Shown in pieces: positions 1-8,856 of a stretch of 64,000 nt of DNA (position 1 is its first letter; every line of letters starts with the position of its first letter). The notes under the pieces were generated by a model that did not search any database, was not told where the DNA came from, and saw only the letters and a program-made list of their open reading frames with translations. A program made the position numbers and the translations under genes. The DNA comes from Cohnella sp. SGD-V74 (lineage in GTDB: Bacteria; Bacillota; Bacilli; Paenibacillales; Paenibacillaceae), in assembly GCF_003001675.1 (NCBI RefSeq), contig NZ_PVYW01000003.1:310001-374000 (forward strand). The letters run 5' to 3'.

Positions 1-1751
1 TTCACGATCGCCGTCCCCGTATCCTTCCACTTGAACTCCGGAATTTGGTGAACCGGCAGCAAATAGTAGTGGCCCTTCTGCGTGAAGAGCAGCAGCGGGT
101 CGAGCGTGTTGACGCCCAGACTCCAGCGAATGACGTCGCCTTCCTTCACGCCCGCGCTTTCGAGTTCTCCGCCGGATCGGGTGAACGACAGAAGGCTCGT
201 CCTCTTAATGTAGCCTTCGCGGCTTAACGTCACGAGCACTTCTTCCGCCGGAACCATCACTTCCAGGTTGACCTTGATCTCTTCCACTTCGCCCTGAATG
301 ACGGAGCGGCGGTCGATGCCGTACTTGTTGCGGATTTCCGCCAGCTCGTCTTTAATGACGCTCAGCAGCTTGCGCGGACTATCCAGAATGGCGCGCAACT
401 GGGCGATTTTCTTGAGCGTGTCGGCATGCTCCTTCTCGAGCTGGGTAATCTCGAGATTGGTCAGCCGATAGAGCTGCAAGGTGAGAATGGCGTCCGCTTG
501 GCGCTCGGTGAAGCCGAACTTGGCGACCAGGTTGTTTTGCGCGTCTTGACGGTTTTTCGAAGCTTTGATCGTCTCGATGATCTGATCGAGCAGATTCAGC
601 GCCTTGACGAGTCCTTCCAGCACGTGCGCGCGGTCTTCCGCCTTCTCCAGATCGTATTGGGTGCGGTGCGTGACGACTTCCTTCTGGTGCTCGATGTACG
701 CGTCGAGAATATGCTTAAGGCCCAGTTGACGCGGCGCCTTGTTCACGATCGCGACCATGTTGAAGTTGTACGTCGTCTGCAGGTCGGTTTTCTTCAGCAG
801 GAAAGCGAGTATGCCTTCCGCATCCGCATCCTTCTTCAGCTCGACGACGATGCGCAGGCCGTTCCGGCCGCTCTCGTCCCGCACTTCGGCGATGCCTTCG
901 ACCTTCTTCTCCATCCGCAGGCTGTCGATGGCGTTCACGAGCTTCGACTTGACGACTTGGTACGGAATTTCCGTAATGACGATCTGCTGCTTGCCGCCTC
1001 GCATATCTTCGATCGCGGTTTTGGAGCGGATGTGGATTTTCCCTTTGCCCGTCTCGTAAGCTTCGCGAATGCCATCCGCGCCCATAATGATGCCGCCGGT
1101 CGGAAAATCGGGACCTTTCACGGTGTCCATCAGCTCTTGCACCGTAATGTCCGGCTTGTTCATGACGGCGACGCACGCATCGATAATTTCGCGCAGGTTA
1201 TGCGTCGGGATTTCCGTCGCGAAGCCGGCCGATATGCCGGATACGCCGTTCACGAGCAAATTCGGGTAACGCGACGGAAGAACGACGGGCTCCTTGGCCG
1301 TGTTGTCGAAGTTGTCCTTGAACAGCACCGTCCTCTTCTCGATATCGCGCAGCAGCTCCATCGAGATCGGAGACAGACGCGCCTCCGTATACCGCATCGC
1401 CGCAGGAGGATCGTCGTCCATCGATCCCCAGTTGCCGTGCCCGTCGACGAGCATGTGCGCCATTTTCCATGGCTGGGCCATCCGCACCATGCCCTCGTAG
1501 ATCGAGGAGTCGCCGTGAGGGTGGTAGTTCCCCATGACGTCGCCGACCGTCTTGGCCGACTTCCGGTACGGTTTGTCCGGCGTGTTGCCCGACTCGTACA
1601 TCGCGTACAGAATGCGGCGCTGCACCGGCTTCAGGCCGTCGCGAACGTCCGGAATGGCGCGGTCCTGGATAATGTATTTAGAATAGCGTCCGAAGCGGTC
1701 TCCTACGACCTCCTCCAGAAACGCCGGCAAAAAATTTTCAAGTAGGCTCAC
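1..1751 (-). CDS. parC: DNA topoisomerase IV subunit A (partial, 3' end outside window)
   Basis: This is the breakage-reunion subunit of topoisomerase IV, which decatenates daughter chromosomes together with ParE. At least 583 codons are present and the C-terminal beta-pinwheel runs off the left edge. The start is GTG at 1751 ([11 protein letters not shown]), 9 nt after a perfect AGGAGG. The quinolone-determining region reads [11 protein letters not shown] (Ser82, Glu86), so the usual sensitive residues are present. The catalytic tyrosine is Tyr121 in [10 protein letters not shown]. It could be called GyrA by similarity alone, but the partner upstream is a ParE-type subunit. It lies downstream of parE, separated by 293 bp holding palindromic repeats. 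Confidence 0.95.
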   Translation of the reverse strand, partial: MSLLENFLPAFLEEVVGDRFGRYSKYIIQDRAIPDVRDGLKPVQRRILYAMYESGNTPDKPYRKSAKTVGDVMGNYHPHGDSSIYEGMVRMAQPWKMAHMLVDGHGNWGSMDDDPPAAMRYTEARLSPISMELLRDIEKRTVLFKDNFDNTAKEPVVLPSRYPNLLVNGVSGISAGFATEIPTHNLREIIDACVAVMNKPDITVQELMDTVKGPDFPTGGIIMGADGIREAYETGKGKIHIRSKTAIEDMRGGKQQIVITEIPYQVVKSKLVNAIDSLRMEKKVEGIAEVRDESGRNGLRIVVELKKDADAEGILAFLLKKTDLQTTYNFNMVAIVNKAPRQLGLKHILDAYIEHQKEVVTHRTQYDLEKAEDRAHVLEGLVKALNLLDQIIETIKASKNRQDAQNNLVAKFGFTERQADAILTLQLYRLTNLEITQLEKEHADTLKKIAQLRAILDSPRKLLSVIKDELAEIRNKYGIDRRSVIQGEVEEIKVNLEVMVPAEEVLVTLSREGYIKRTSLLSFTRSGGELESAGVKEGDVIRWSLGVNTLDPLLLFTQKGHYYLLPVHQIPEFKWKDTGTAIV

Positions 1752-1842
1752 TGCTACTGCCTCCTAGTTCTGGAGCACACGCACCGGGATATCGCTCTCG
1801 CAGACCGTTGGTTCGACGATGTCCCGATGATGTGCGGTTTAT

Positions 1843-2018
1843 TAGCGGTCCGACAGACCGCTATTTCCGTATTTGCGCGGTTTGAGGCGCAGTTAACGGT
1901 CCAACGGACCGTTAACTATGCATTCGCACCGGTTCTAGCCCGGTTAACGGCCTAGCAGACCGTTAACTATGCATTCGTGCCGGTTCTGGCCCAGTTAACG
2001 GTCCAACAGACCGCTAAC
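1843..2018. repeat. 51-bp-period palindromic repeat, cluster 1 (4 units)
   Basis: Four short palindromes start at 1843, 1892, 1943 and 1994, and the last three are exactly 51 bp apart. The best unit (1892-1916) has perfect 11-bp arms GTTAACGGTCC / GGACCGTTAAC around a 3-nt loop. The first unit has 8-bp arms TAGCGGTC / GACCGCTA. The spacers between units 2-3 and 3-4 are near-identical copies of each other (TATGCATTCG...CCGGTTCT...), so this is a tandem repeat with a palindromic core. It fills the gap between parE and parC. There is no T-run, so they are poor intrinsic terminators. A second cluster with the same core and period lies at 23036-23212. Confidence 0.9.
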
Positions 2019-2044
2019 TCTCCCGCCCTCCGGCCGACCGCCGA

Positions 2045-4018
2045 CTACTCCTCGTACTCCGTGAAATCGACGTTTTCGATGATCCAGCGTTTGCGAGGGT
2101 CGACCTTGTCGCCCATGAGCGTCGATACGCGGCGCTCCGCCTTGGCGGCGTCTTCAATCTGCACCTGCAGGAACGTGCGCGTCTCGTAGTTCATCGTCGT
2201 CTCCCACAGCTGGTCGGGGTTCATTTCTCCCAGACCTTTGTACCGCTGCAGCTCGGCGCCCTTGCCGAGCTCCTTCGTGAAGACGCTCAGCTGCTCGTCC
2301 GTCCAGGCGTAGCGCACCGTCTCCAGCTTGCCCGACTTTCTCGTGATCTTGTAGAGCGGCGGCTGGGCGATGAATACTTTGCCCGCGTCGATCAGCGGCT
2401 TCATGTACCGGTAGAAGAAAGTCAGCAGCAGCACTTGAATGTGCGCGCCGTCCGTATCGGCGTCGGTCATAATAATGATCTTGGAATAGTTGCATTCCTC
2501 GACGTCGAACTCCGAGCCGATGCCCGCTCCGATCGCCGAGATGATCGCCTTGTACTCGTCGTTCTTCAGAATGTCGATGAGCTTGGATTTCTCCGGATTC
2601 ATCGGCTTGCCCTTAAGCGGCAGAATGGCCTGGTACTTCGAATCCCGGCCCTGCTTGGCCGATCCGCCCGCGGAATCGCCCTCGACGATGAACAGCTCGT
2701 TGCGGGTGCTGTCCTTGGACTGGGCCGGAGACAGCTTGCCGCCGAGGCTCGCGCTCTCGCTGCGCTTCTTGCCGCTGCGGATTTCCTCGCGCGCTTTGCG
2801 CGCCGCTTCCCGGGCCTTGGAAGCCTGAATCGACTTGCGGATCAGCAGTTGGCCGACCTGCGGATTCTCTTCCAGAAATACGGTCATCTTGTCCGTCACG
2901 ACGGCGTCGACCGCGCTGCGCGCGGAAGCGCTCCCGAGCTGGTCCTTCGTCTGGCCGACGAATTCGACCTCGGACATTTTAATATTGATGACCGCCATCA
3001 TGCCTTCGCGCAGGTCGTTGCCTTCGAGATTTTTTTCCTTCTCCTTCAGCTGTCCCGTCTTGCGCGCATATTCGTTCATCACCCGCGTGTAGGCGGTTTT
3101 GAAGCCCGTCTCGTGCGTGCCTCCGCCCCTCGTCGGAATGGCGTTGACGAACGATGCGATCGTCTCCGTATAGCCGTCGTTGTACTGCAGCGCGATCTCG
3201 ACCTCGATGTCGTCCTTCTCCGCCGCAAAATGGATGACATCGTGCAGCACCGATTTCTCTTCGTTCAGGAACTGCACGAACTGGCGCGCGCCGCCTTCGT
3301 AATGGAACGAATCCGACTTGCCGCTGCGCTCGTCCTTGATGTTGACCTTCAGTCCGGAGTTGAGGAACGCAATTTCCTGCAGCCGCTCCGACAAGGTGTC
3401 GTAGTTCATGCTGACGTTGCCGTGGAACACTTTCGGATCGGGCTTAAACGTCACCTTCGTGCCGGTGCGGTTCGTGTTGCCGGTCACTTCCAGCCCCGTC
3501 ACGGGCTCTCCGACATGCTCCACGCCTTTGTCGTCGACCCACGTCTCGAATCTCATCTTATGTATTTTGCCATCGCGGTAAATCTCGACTTCCAGCCACT
3601 CGGACAGGGCGTTCGTTACCGAAGCGCCTACCCCGTGCAGCCCGCCGGACTTCTTATAGCCGCCTCCGCCGAATTTGCCGCCCGCGTGCAGGATCGTATA
3701 GACGACCTGAGGCGTCGGGATGCCGCTCTTGTGCATGCCCGTCGGAATGCCCCGCCCGTTATCGATGACCGTAACGGAGTTGTTCGCATGAACAGTGACG
3801 TCGATGCGCGAGCAGAACTTGGCCAGATGCTCGTCCACGGCGTTGTCCACGATCTCCCACAACAGATGATGCAGACCCGACGTCGTCGTGCTGCCGATGT
3901 ACATGCCCGGCCTTTTGCGAACGGCGGTCAGCCCTTCTAAAATTTGAATATCATCCGCGCTGTATTCACTTCCCGCCTGCGCGGCGGATTCAGTGAAAAT
4001 ATCCAGTTGTTCGGTCAC
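2045..4018 (-). CDS. parE: DNA topoisomerase IV subunit B
   Basis: This is the ATPase subunit of topoisomerase IV, 657 aa. The start is GTG at 4018, 8 nt after AAGGAGGTC. The N-terminal GHKL ATPase shows EIVDNAVDEH, DNGRGIPTG and GGLHGVGASV. The transducer domain follows. The TOPRIM domain shows EGDSAGGSAKQGRD and MTDADTDGAHI, and the C-terminal QRYKGLGEMN and MGDKVDPRKRW motifs are intact. GyrB is the alternative, but the pairing with an A subunit directly downstream and the length favour ParE. Gene order is parE then parC, with a repeat-filled gap that may reduce coupling. Confidence 0.95.
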   Translation of the reverse strand: MTEQLDIFTESAAQAGSEYSADDIQILEGLTAVRKRPGMYIGSTTTSGLHHLLWEIVDNAVDEHLAKFCSRIDVTVHANNSVTVIDNGRGIPTGMHKSGIPTPQVVYTILHAGGKFGGGGYKKSGGLHGVGASVTNALSEWLEVEIYRDGKIHKMRFETWVDDKGVEHVGEPVTGLEVTGNTNRTGTKVTFKPDPKVFHGNVSMNYDTLSERLQEIAFLNSGLKVNIKDERSGKSDSFHYEGGARQFVQFLNEEKSVLHDVIHFAAEKDDIEVEIALQYNDGYTETIASFVNAIPTRGGGTHETGFKTAYTRVMNEYARKTGQLKEKEKNLEGNDLREGMMAVINIKMSEVEFVGQTKDQLGSASARSAVDAVVTDKMTVFLEENPQVGQLLIRKSIQASKAREAARKAREEIRSGKKRSESASLGGKLSPAQSKDSTRNELFIVEGDSAGGSAKQGRDSKYQAILPLKGKPMNPEKSKLIDILKNDEYKAIISAIGAGIGSEFDVEECNYSKIIIMTDADTDGAHIQVLLLTFFYRYMKPLIDAGKVFIAQPPLYKITRKSGKLETVRYAWTDEQLSVFTKELGKGAELQRYKGLGEMNPDQLWETTMNYETRTFLQVQIEDAAKAERRVSTLMGDKVDPRKRWIIENVDFTEYEE

Positions 4019-4076
4019 GAACGGACCTCCTTGCGTAATCTCTTGCGCTTATGCTCATAAACGCGCTTCGTTTATT

Positions 4077-5066
4077 CTAATTCAAGATGTCTTGCTTCGT
4101 AAAGACGGCGAACGAAACGATAACCGACGCAACGCCCCAGATCGCCAGTACGGCAAGCGAAAATCCGAGCGACATGCCCTCGACCGGAGGCGGCGTTCCC
4201 CGCAAATAAGCGGACAGCTCCAGGTTGACGTTGAACAAATATTTCGCCGACTTCCAGGAAGAGGCCATGTTGGCCAAAATCGTGCCCGAGATGATCGTCG
4301 CCATCATCGTCACGAAGCTCGCCGCCGTGCTGCGCACGAGCACCGATACCATCAGCCCGATCACGGCCACCACCATTGCAGCGAACCAGATGAGCCCCGC
4401 CTGCATCAGCAGGTACACGCCCTGTGTGACGGCATGGACGTTCGACGTATCCACGTCCGCGCCCTGAACCCGGAACCCGACGAACACCGGTTCTCCCCAG
4501 CCTCCGTAGCCGAACACGAGGCCTGAGATCAGGTAGCAGAGCGCGATTGTCGTAACGAGAATAAGAGAAACGTATAAGGTCAGTGTCGCTAATTTGGAAA
4601 ATAAAATTCGCCATCTTCGCACGGGCCGCGTCAGCAGCATCTTGATCGTCCCCGTCGCACGCTCCGAGGAGACGAGATCCGAAGCGATCGCCAGCACCAT
4701 GAGCGGGATGAACAGACTCACCGCGTTATCCATAAACCTGCGGGTGAACGTAACCCCGTTCGGAGACTCGGGATTGATGTCGTGATCGAGATAATATTGC
4801 AGCTGCTGAACAAGCGCCTTGCGCCACTGCTTCCATTCCTCGGGGATCCGGTCGCTGCTCAGGGCGTTCGTATTGTCGGTAATCCGGCTCTGCAGCTCGG
4901 CCCGCCAATCCGTCCGGAACTTGTCGGCGCTGTTCTGCGCGACCTTCATCTGAGCGTAGACGAATACGGGGATCAAGATGAGCAGGATGAGCACGACGAC
5001 CGCGAACCGTTTTTTCTTCCATACCTTTAACGTCTCGTTCTGAATGAGCGCCAGCAGATTAGTCAA
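4077..5066 (-). CDS. ABC-2 type transporter permease
   Basis: A 329-aa integral membrane protein that forms the permease half of an ABC transporter with the ATPase next to it. An N-terminal membrane segment (AVVVLILLILIPVFVYAQ, near residue 30) is followed by an extracytoplasmic stretch of about 70 residues and then several hydrophobic helices from about residue 115 to the C terminus. This is the ABC-2 layout seen in NatB/BcrB-like permeases. The start is TTG at 5066, 6 nt after GGAGGGGG; the first 8 nt overlap the end of the ATPase gene, which indicates translational coupling. Substrate unknown; antibiotic efflux or lipid/ion export are typical for the family. Confidence 0.8.
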   Translation of the reverse strand: MTNLLALIQNETLKVWKKKRFAVVVLILLILIPVFVYAQMKVAQNSADKFRTDWRAELQSRITDNTNALSSDRIPEEWKQWRKALVQQLQYYLDHDINPESPNGVTFTRRFMDNAVSLFIPLMVLAIASDLVSSERATGTIKMLLTRPVRRWRILFSKLATLTLYVSLILVTTIALCYLISGLVFGYGGWGEPVFVGFRVQGADVDTSNVHAVTQGVYLLMQAGLIWFAAMVVAVIGLMVSVLVRSTAASFVTMMATIISGTILANMASSWKSAKYLFNVNLELSAYLRGTPPPVEGMSLGFSLAVLAIWGVASVIVSFAVFTKQDILN

Positions 5067-6024
5067 TTTTCTCCCCCTCCGTCAGCTTCAGGAATAGCTC
5101 CTCCAAGGAGGGAGCGACGCGCTGCACCGATGCGATGCCGATGCCGGACGCCACAAGCCGGCTCACCCAGTCCGCGATTCGGCTCTCGTCCACGACGGTG
5201 ACGATCGGCTCGTCCAACGCGGACAGCAGCGCTTCGTCGATCCGATGCTCCTCCTCCGGCACGAGCCCGATGTCCGAACCGCCGGCGAACATCCGCTTCG
5301 CTTCCTCCGGCCGATCGACCTGCCACACCGTGTACGCGCCCGCCTGCGACACGAGCTGCTCCACCTCGCCGACGGCGATGACTTCGCCGTGCGCGATAAT
5401 CGCCACGCGGTCGCACATGAGCTGGATCTCGCTGAGCAGATGGCTCGAAATGAACAGGCTCATGCCGCTCTCCGCCAGCATTCGGATAAACTCGCGCAGC
5501 TCCTTGATTCCTTTCGGATCGAGACCGTTCGTCGGCTCGTCCAGTATGAGCAGCCGGGGCTTGCACAGCAGCGCCTGAGCGATGCCCAGCCGCTGCCTCA
5601 TGCCGAGCGAATAGGTTTTCACCTTGTCGTGGATTCGGTGGTCCAGCCCGACGATCTCCACCACTTCGGCGATGCGCGCCTCCGGAATTCCGGGCTGCAT
5701 CCGGGCGAAGTGAGCGAGATTTTCCCATCCGGTCATAAAGCCGTACATTTCCGGATTTTCCACGATGCAGCCGATATGCGCGAGCGCTCTGTCCGGATGC
5801 GTGCGGACGTTCTCCCCGCAGACGAGAATGTCCCCGTCCGTCGGTTTGATCAGGCCGACAAGCATGCGGATCGTCGTCGTCTTCCCCGAGCCGTTCGGTC
5901 CCAGAAACCCGAATATCTCCCCCGCCTTGACGTCGAAGGAGACGTCGCGAATGATCGGCTTGCGTCCGATTCTTTTTTTCAGCCCCCGTACCGACAATAC
6001 GACTTCCTTCTCCTGCTCTCCCAT
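5059..6024 (-). CDS. ABC transporter ATP-binding protein
   Basis: A 321-aa ATPase energising the adjacent ABC-2 permease. Walker A is GPNGSGKTT (about residue 45), the signature is SLGMRQRLGIAQAL, Walker B is LLILDEPTNGLDP, and the H-loop is ISSHLL. A C-terminal extension of about 90 residues follows the nucleotide-binding domain, as in DrrA/BcrA-type exporters. The reading frame is open further upstream, but ATG at 6024 is preceded by AAAGGGGAC and clears the upstream gene, so I chose it. It follows the SGNH hydrolase gene by 22 bp, suggesting a three-gene operon. Confidence 0.88.
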   Translation of the reverse strand: MGEQEKEVVLSVRGLKKRIGRKPIIRDVSFDVKAGEIFGFLGPNGSGKTTTIRMLVGLIKPTDGDILVCGENVRTHPDRALAHIGCIVENPEMYGFMTGWENLAHFARMQPGIPEARIAEVVEIVGLDHRIHDKVKTYSLGMRQRLGIAQALLCKPRLLILDEPTNGLDPKGIKELREFIRMLAESGMSLFISSHLLSEIQLMCDRVAIIAHGEVIAVGEVEQLVSQAGAYTVWQVDRPEEAKRMFAGGSDIGLVPEEEHRIDEALLSALDEPIVTVVDESRIADWVSRLVASGIGIASVQRVAPSLEELFLKLTEGEKID

Positions 6025-6046
6025 CGGTGGTCCCCTTTCTCCGTCG

Positions 6047-6865
6047 TTATCGAAGCGCGTCCGCGACTCTTGCGGCAATCCGTTCGTACCCGAGCGCATT
6101 CGGGTGAAAATGATCCGAGGATAAATAGTCCGTCAGATTAAACTCGAACAGATCGTACGTCGGAACGACCGTTGCGTTGCCGTCCGCCAGCGCAAGCCGG
6201 TAGGCGTAGCCGTTCCATTCCGCGACCGTCTCGCTGGCGACCTCCCGCATCTGCGGCACGTCGTAGAAGGCGTTGTACAGCCCGACGTAGACGATGCGCG
6301 CAACCGGATTCACGGCCCTGATCTTGTCGAACACTTCCTTAAGCCTCGGTTTGACGTCAGGCAGCAGCTCGCGAAGCGCCTCCGGAGACAGGTCTCCTCC
6401 TTCCGCAAGCGAACCGCCTCCTTGCGCGACCTGGAACAGATCGTTGCCTCCGATCGTCAGCAGCACAATGTCCGCGCGTCCGACCGCGTTCACGAACCCT
6501 TTCTCATCCAGATTGACGGCCAGCTGGTCGGCGCGCATGCCGTTGACGGCCATATTGTTGACCAGATAGACCGGCTTGTCCAGCCTCTCGGCCAGCGAAG
6601 CGATCGTGCGCGCAACATAGCCTTCGCCGGTCGCGTCCCCCGTTCCCTTCGTCAAGGAATCCCCTAACGCGGCGACGTACAGCTCGCTCTTCGCGCTCCA
6701 GTCGCCGCCGGCCGCCTTCTCCGGTTCGCTGGCCTTAGGCAGAGCCAGTCCCTCTTTCGGAAACCACGTGTCCTTAATCGCCCAGCCGAAACCGGTCAGC
6801 ATCGCCAGCAGGCAGACGAGCGACGCAATGCCCAGCGTTCTCCACAGCACGGAAGACGACTTCAT
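6047..6865 (-). CDS. SGNH/GDSL-family lipase or esterase, membrane anchored
   Basis: A 272-aa hydrolase with an N-terminal membrane or signal segment (residues about 8-30: LGIASLVCLLAMLTGFGWAI). The SGNH blocks are visible: block I AALGDSLTKGTG with the catalytic Ser, block II MAVNGMRADQL with Gly, block III TIGGNDLF with Asn, and block V SSDHFHPNALGY with the Asp-His pair. This predicts an extracytoplasmic esterase or acylhydrolase, similar to the B. subtilis YpmR family. Start ATG at 6865 after GGGGGAAAG. It is probably the first gene of the operon with the ABC transporter that follows. Natural substrate unknown. Confidence 0.85.
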   Translation of the reverse strand: MKSSSVLWRTLGIASLVCLLAMLTGFGWAIKDTWFPKEGLALPKASEPEKAAGGDWSAKSELYVAALGDSLTKGTGDATGEGYVARTIASLAERLDKPVYLVNNMAVNGMRADQLAVNLDEKGFVNAVGRADIVLLTIGGNDLFQVAQGGGSLAEGGDLSPEALRELLPDVKPRLKEVFDKIRAVNPVARIVYVGLYNAFYDVPQMREVASETVAEWNGYAYRLALADGNATVVPTYDLFEFNLTDYLSSDHFHPNALGYERIAARVADALR

Positions 6866-6988
6866 CCGCTTTCCCCCAGTCGTTCGATGATTCGGAGCTT
6901 TGTTTCCGCTTTCTCCCTATACTTTTCCACGATAACGGTTATTGCCGCATTTTTCAAATCGAAATGCCCGGTCCTGCGCGAAAAAACG

Positions 6989-7031
6989 CAAAAAACCGGC
7001 CTGAAGGCGTCCCAAGACGCCGACAAGCCGG
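6989..7031 (-). terminator. Rho-independent terminator of the ABC exporter pair
   Basis: Read on the minus strand, a long hairpin (CCGGC...GGCGTC, loop TTGG, GACGCC...GCCGG) is followed by TTTTTTG. It lies 25 bp after the stop codon of the exporter gene ending at 7057. Confidence 0.8.
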
Positions 7032-7056
7032 CAAGCGAACAGGTTAATGCTAACGG

Positions 7057-8856
7057 TCAAGCGGACAAAAAGCGGTACTGGGCTTCGACCAGGTTGCGGT
7101 AATGCCCCGGGCGCTTCATCAGCTCCTCATGGTTGCCCATCTCCATTATCTCCCCGTGATCGAGCACGACGATGCAATCGGCATGACGAATCGTGGACAG
7201 ACGGTGGGCGACGATAAACGAGGTGCGTCCCTGCAGCAGCGTGCCCAGCGCCTCCTGGATGCGCAGCTCCGTCTCCGTGTCGATGCTGGCCGTCGCTTCG
7301 TCCAGCACGAGAATGCGAGGATCGGCGAGCAGCGCCCGCGCAAAGCTGAGCAGCTGCCGCTGGCCGACCGAGAGCACGTTGCCCCGCTCCTCGACTTCGG
7401 TCTCGTAGCCGCTGGGCAGATCGACGATGAAGTCGTGCGCCCGCACGGCGCGGGCCGCCGCTTCGACCTCCGCGTCCGTCGCGCCGGGGCGCCCGTAGCG
7501 GATGTTGTCGCGAATCGTCCCCGAGAAAATAAACGTATCCTGAAGCACGATGCCGATCTGCGAGCGCAGGCTGTCGATCGTCACGTCCCGCACGTCCCGG
7601 CCGTCGATCAGCACCCGGCCCTCCACCGTATCGTAGAAGCGGCAGATCAAGTTGACGATCGTACTCTTGCCCGAACCGGTGTGGCCGACGAGCGCTACCG
7701 ACAATCCCGGCTTGACGTCGAGGTTGATGCCCTTCAGCGCCGGACGATCGTTCTCGTAGCCGAACGTCACGTTGTCGAGCTGGACGCGGCCGCTCAACTG
7801 CGAGATCGGTTTAGCGCCTTCCTTTTCCGGAACGGCCGGACGTTCGTCCATGAATTCGAAGATCCGCTCGGCCGACGACATCGAGATAAGCATTTGGGAA
7901 TACATGTTGCCCAGCCGCGTAATCGGCTCCCAGAAGCTGCCGACATAAGTAATGAACGCGACGAGGACGCCGACGGTCATCGCCTCGGACTGAATGAGGT
8001 ACGTGCCGTACAGCAGCAGGATCAGCGTGCCGATCGCGGACGTAATCTCGATCAGCGGCCCGAACAGCTGGTTCAGCGCCGATGCTCTGTTCCAGGAACG
8101 GATGTTGCTCTTGTTCATGTCGTCGAAATAAGCGATGTTTTCCTTCTCTTGCGCGAACGCCTGCGTTACCCGGATGCCCTGGATGCTCTCGTTCAGATGC
8201 GCGTTGATGCGCGATTGTTTGATCCGGACGATCTGCCAGGCCATGCGGATCTTCTTGCGCAGCGCCGTAGAGACGAAGAACATGAGCGGCACCGTCACGA
8301 TAACGGCCAAGGCGAGCTTCGGCTCGATGAAGAGCAGAATGACCGTAATGCCGATCAGCTGCACGATGTCGATCGCCGTGTTGACGACCCCGTTCGTGAA
8401 CATGTCCTGCAAGGAATTGACGTCGTTGGTCACCCGCACGAGCACCGAGCCTGCCGGACGCTTGTCGAAGAAGCGGAACGACAAAGATTGAATGTGCTTG
8501 AACAGGGCGGCCCGCAAGTCGAAAATAACCCTCTGCCCGATCTCGTTCGTCCGGTGAATCGTATATTTCTGCGCCCACCAGCGCGTACCGTACAGCACGA
8601 GCATGACGGCGGCGATCGTCAGCAGCAGCGACAGGCTCCCTTCGCCCGACTTCGGGAAGATCGCCCGGTCGATCGCCAGCATCGTCAGGAACGGAATCGC
8701 CAGCTTGGAGAGCATCCCGAACACGAGCATGACGAACACGACTTTGCCGACCTCGGCTTTGTACGGTTTCACGAACGTGACCAGACGGCCCATCTGCTTC
8801 CAGTTAAAAGGCTTCTCGATCAGTTCGTCGTCCTGGTATACGAATTGACGGCTCAT
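7057..8856 (-). CDS. ABC exporter half-transporter (membrane + ATPase fusion), second of a pair
   Basis: A 599-aa type IV ABC exporter subunit: six-helix membrane domain (about residues 25-330) followed by the nucleotide-binding domain. Walker A is GHTGSGKST, the signature is LSVGQRQLLSFARALL, Walker B is ILVLDEATASID, and the H-loop is AHRLST. Signature LSVGQ differs from canonical LSGGQ, a variation common in one half of heterodimeric exporters such as YheI/YheH and YfiB/YfiC. The start at 8856 forms an ATGA overlap with the stop of the partner gene; a start nine codons earlier would lie inside the partner. Drug or lipid efflux is likely but unproven. Confidence 0.9.
   Translation of the reverse strand: MSRQFVYQDDELIEKPFNWKQMGRLVTFVKPYKAEVGKVVFVMLVFGMLSKLAIPFLTMLAIDRAIFPKSGEGSLSLLLTIAAVMLVLYGTRWWAQKYTIHRTNEIGQRVIFDLRAALFKHIQSLSFRFFDKRPAGSVLVRVTNDVNSLQDMFTNGVVNTAIDIVQLIGITVILLFIEPKLALAVIVTVPLMFFVSTALRKKIRMAWQIVRIKQSRINAHLNESIQGIRVTQAFAQEKENIAYFDDMNKSNIRSWNRASALNQLFGPLIEITSAIGTLILLLYGTYLIQSEAMTVGVLVAFITYVGSFWEPITRLGNMYSQMLISMSSAERIFEFMDERPAVPEKEGAKPISQLSGRVQLDNVTFGYENDRPALKGINLDVKPGLSVALVGHTGSGKSTIVNLICRFYDTVEGRVLIDGRDVRDVTIDSLRSQIGIVLQDTFIFSGTIRDNIRYGRPGATDAEVEAAARAVRAHDFIVDLPSGYETEVEERGNVLSVGQRQLLSFARALLADPRILVLDEATASIDTETELRIQEALGTLLQGRTSFIVAHRLSTIRHADCIVVLDHGEIMEMGNHEELMKRPGHYRNLVEAQYRFLSA

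Noticed and set aside
426-1745. Long plus-strand open frame of 439 codons opposite parC
   Set aside because: It is an antisense shadow of parC caused by high G+C content; it is rich in Arg/Leu/Asp and has no recognisable domain, while the minus strand encodes an intact ParC.
1843-2018. CRISPR-like pattern (repeats of about 25 bp with spacers of about 26 bp)
   Set aside because: The spacers within each cluster are near copies of each other, the repeats are full palindromes, and no cas genes are nearby. The same reasoning applies to 23036-23212.
7047-7066. Single arm similar to the 51-bp repeat core (GCTAACGGTCAAGCGGAC)
   Set aside because: Only one arm matches and it overlaps the stop codon of an exporter gene; chance similarity is more likely.
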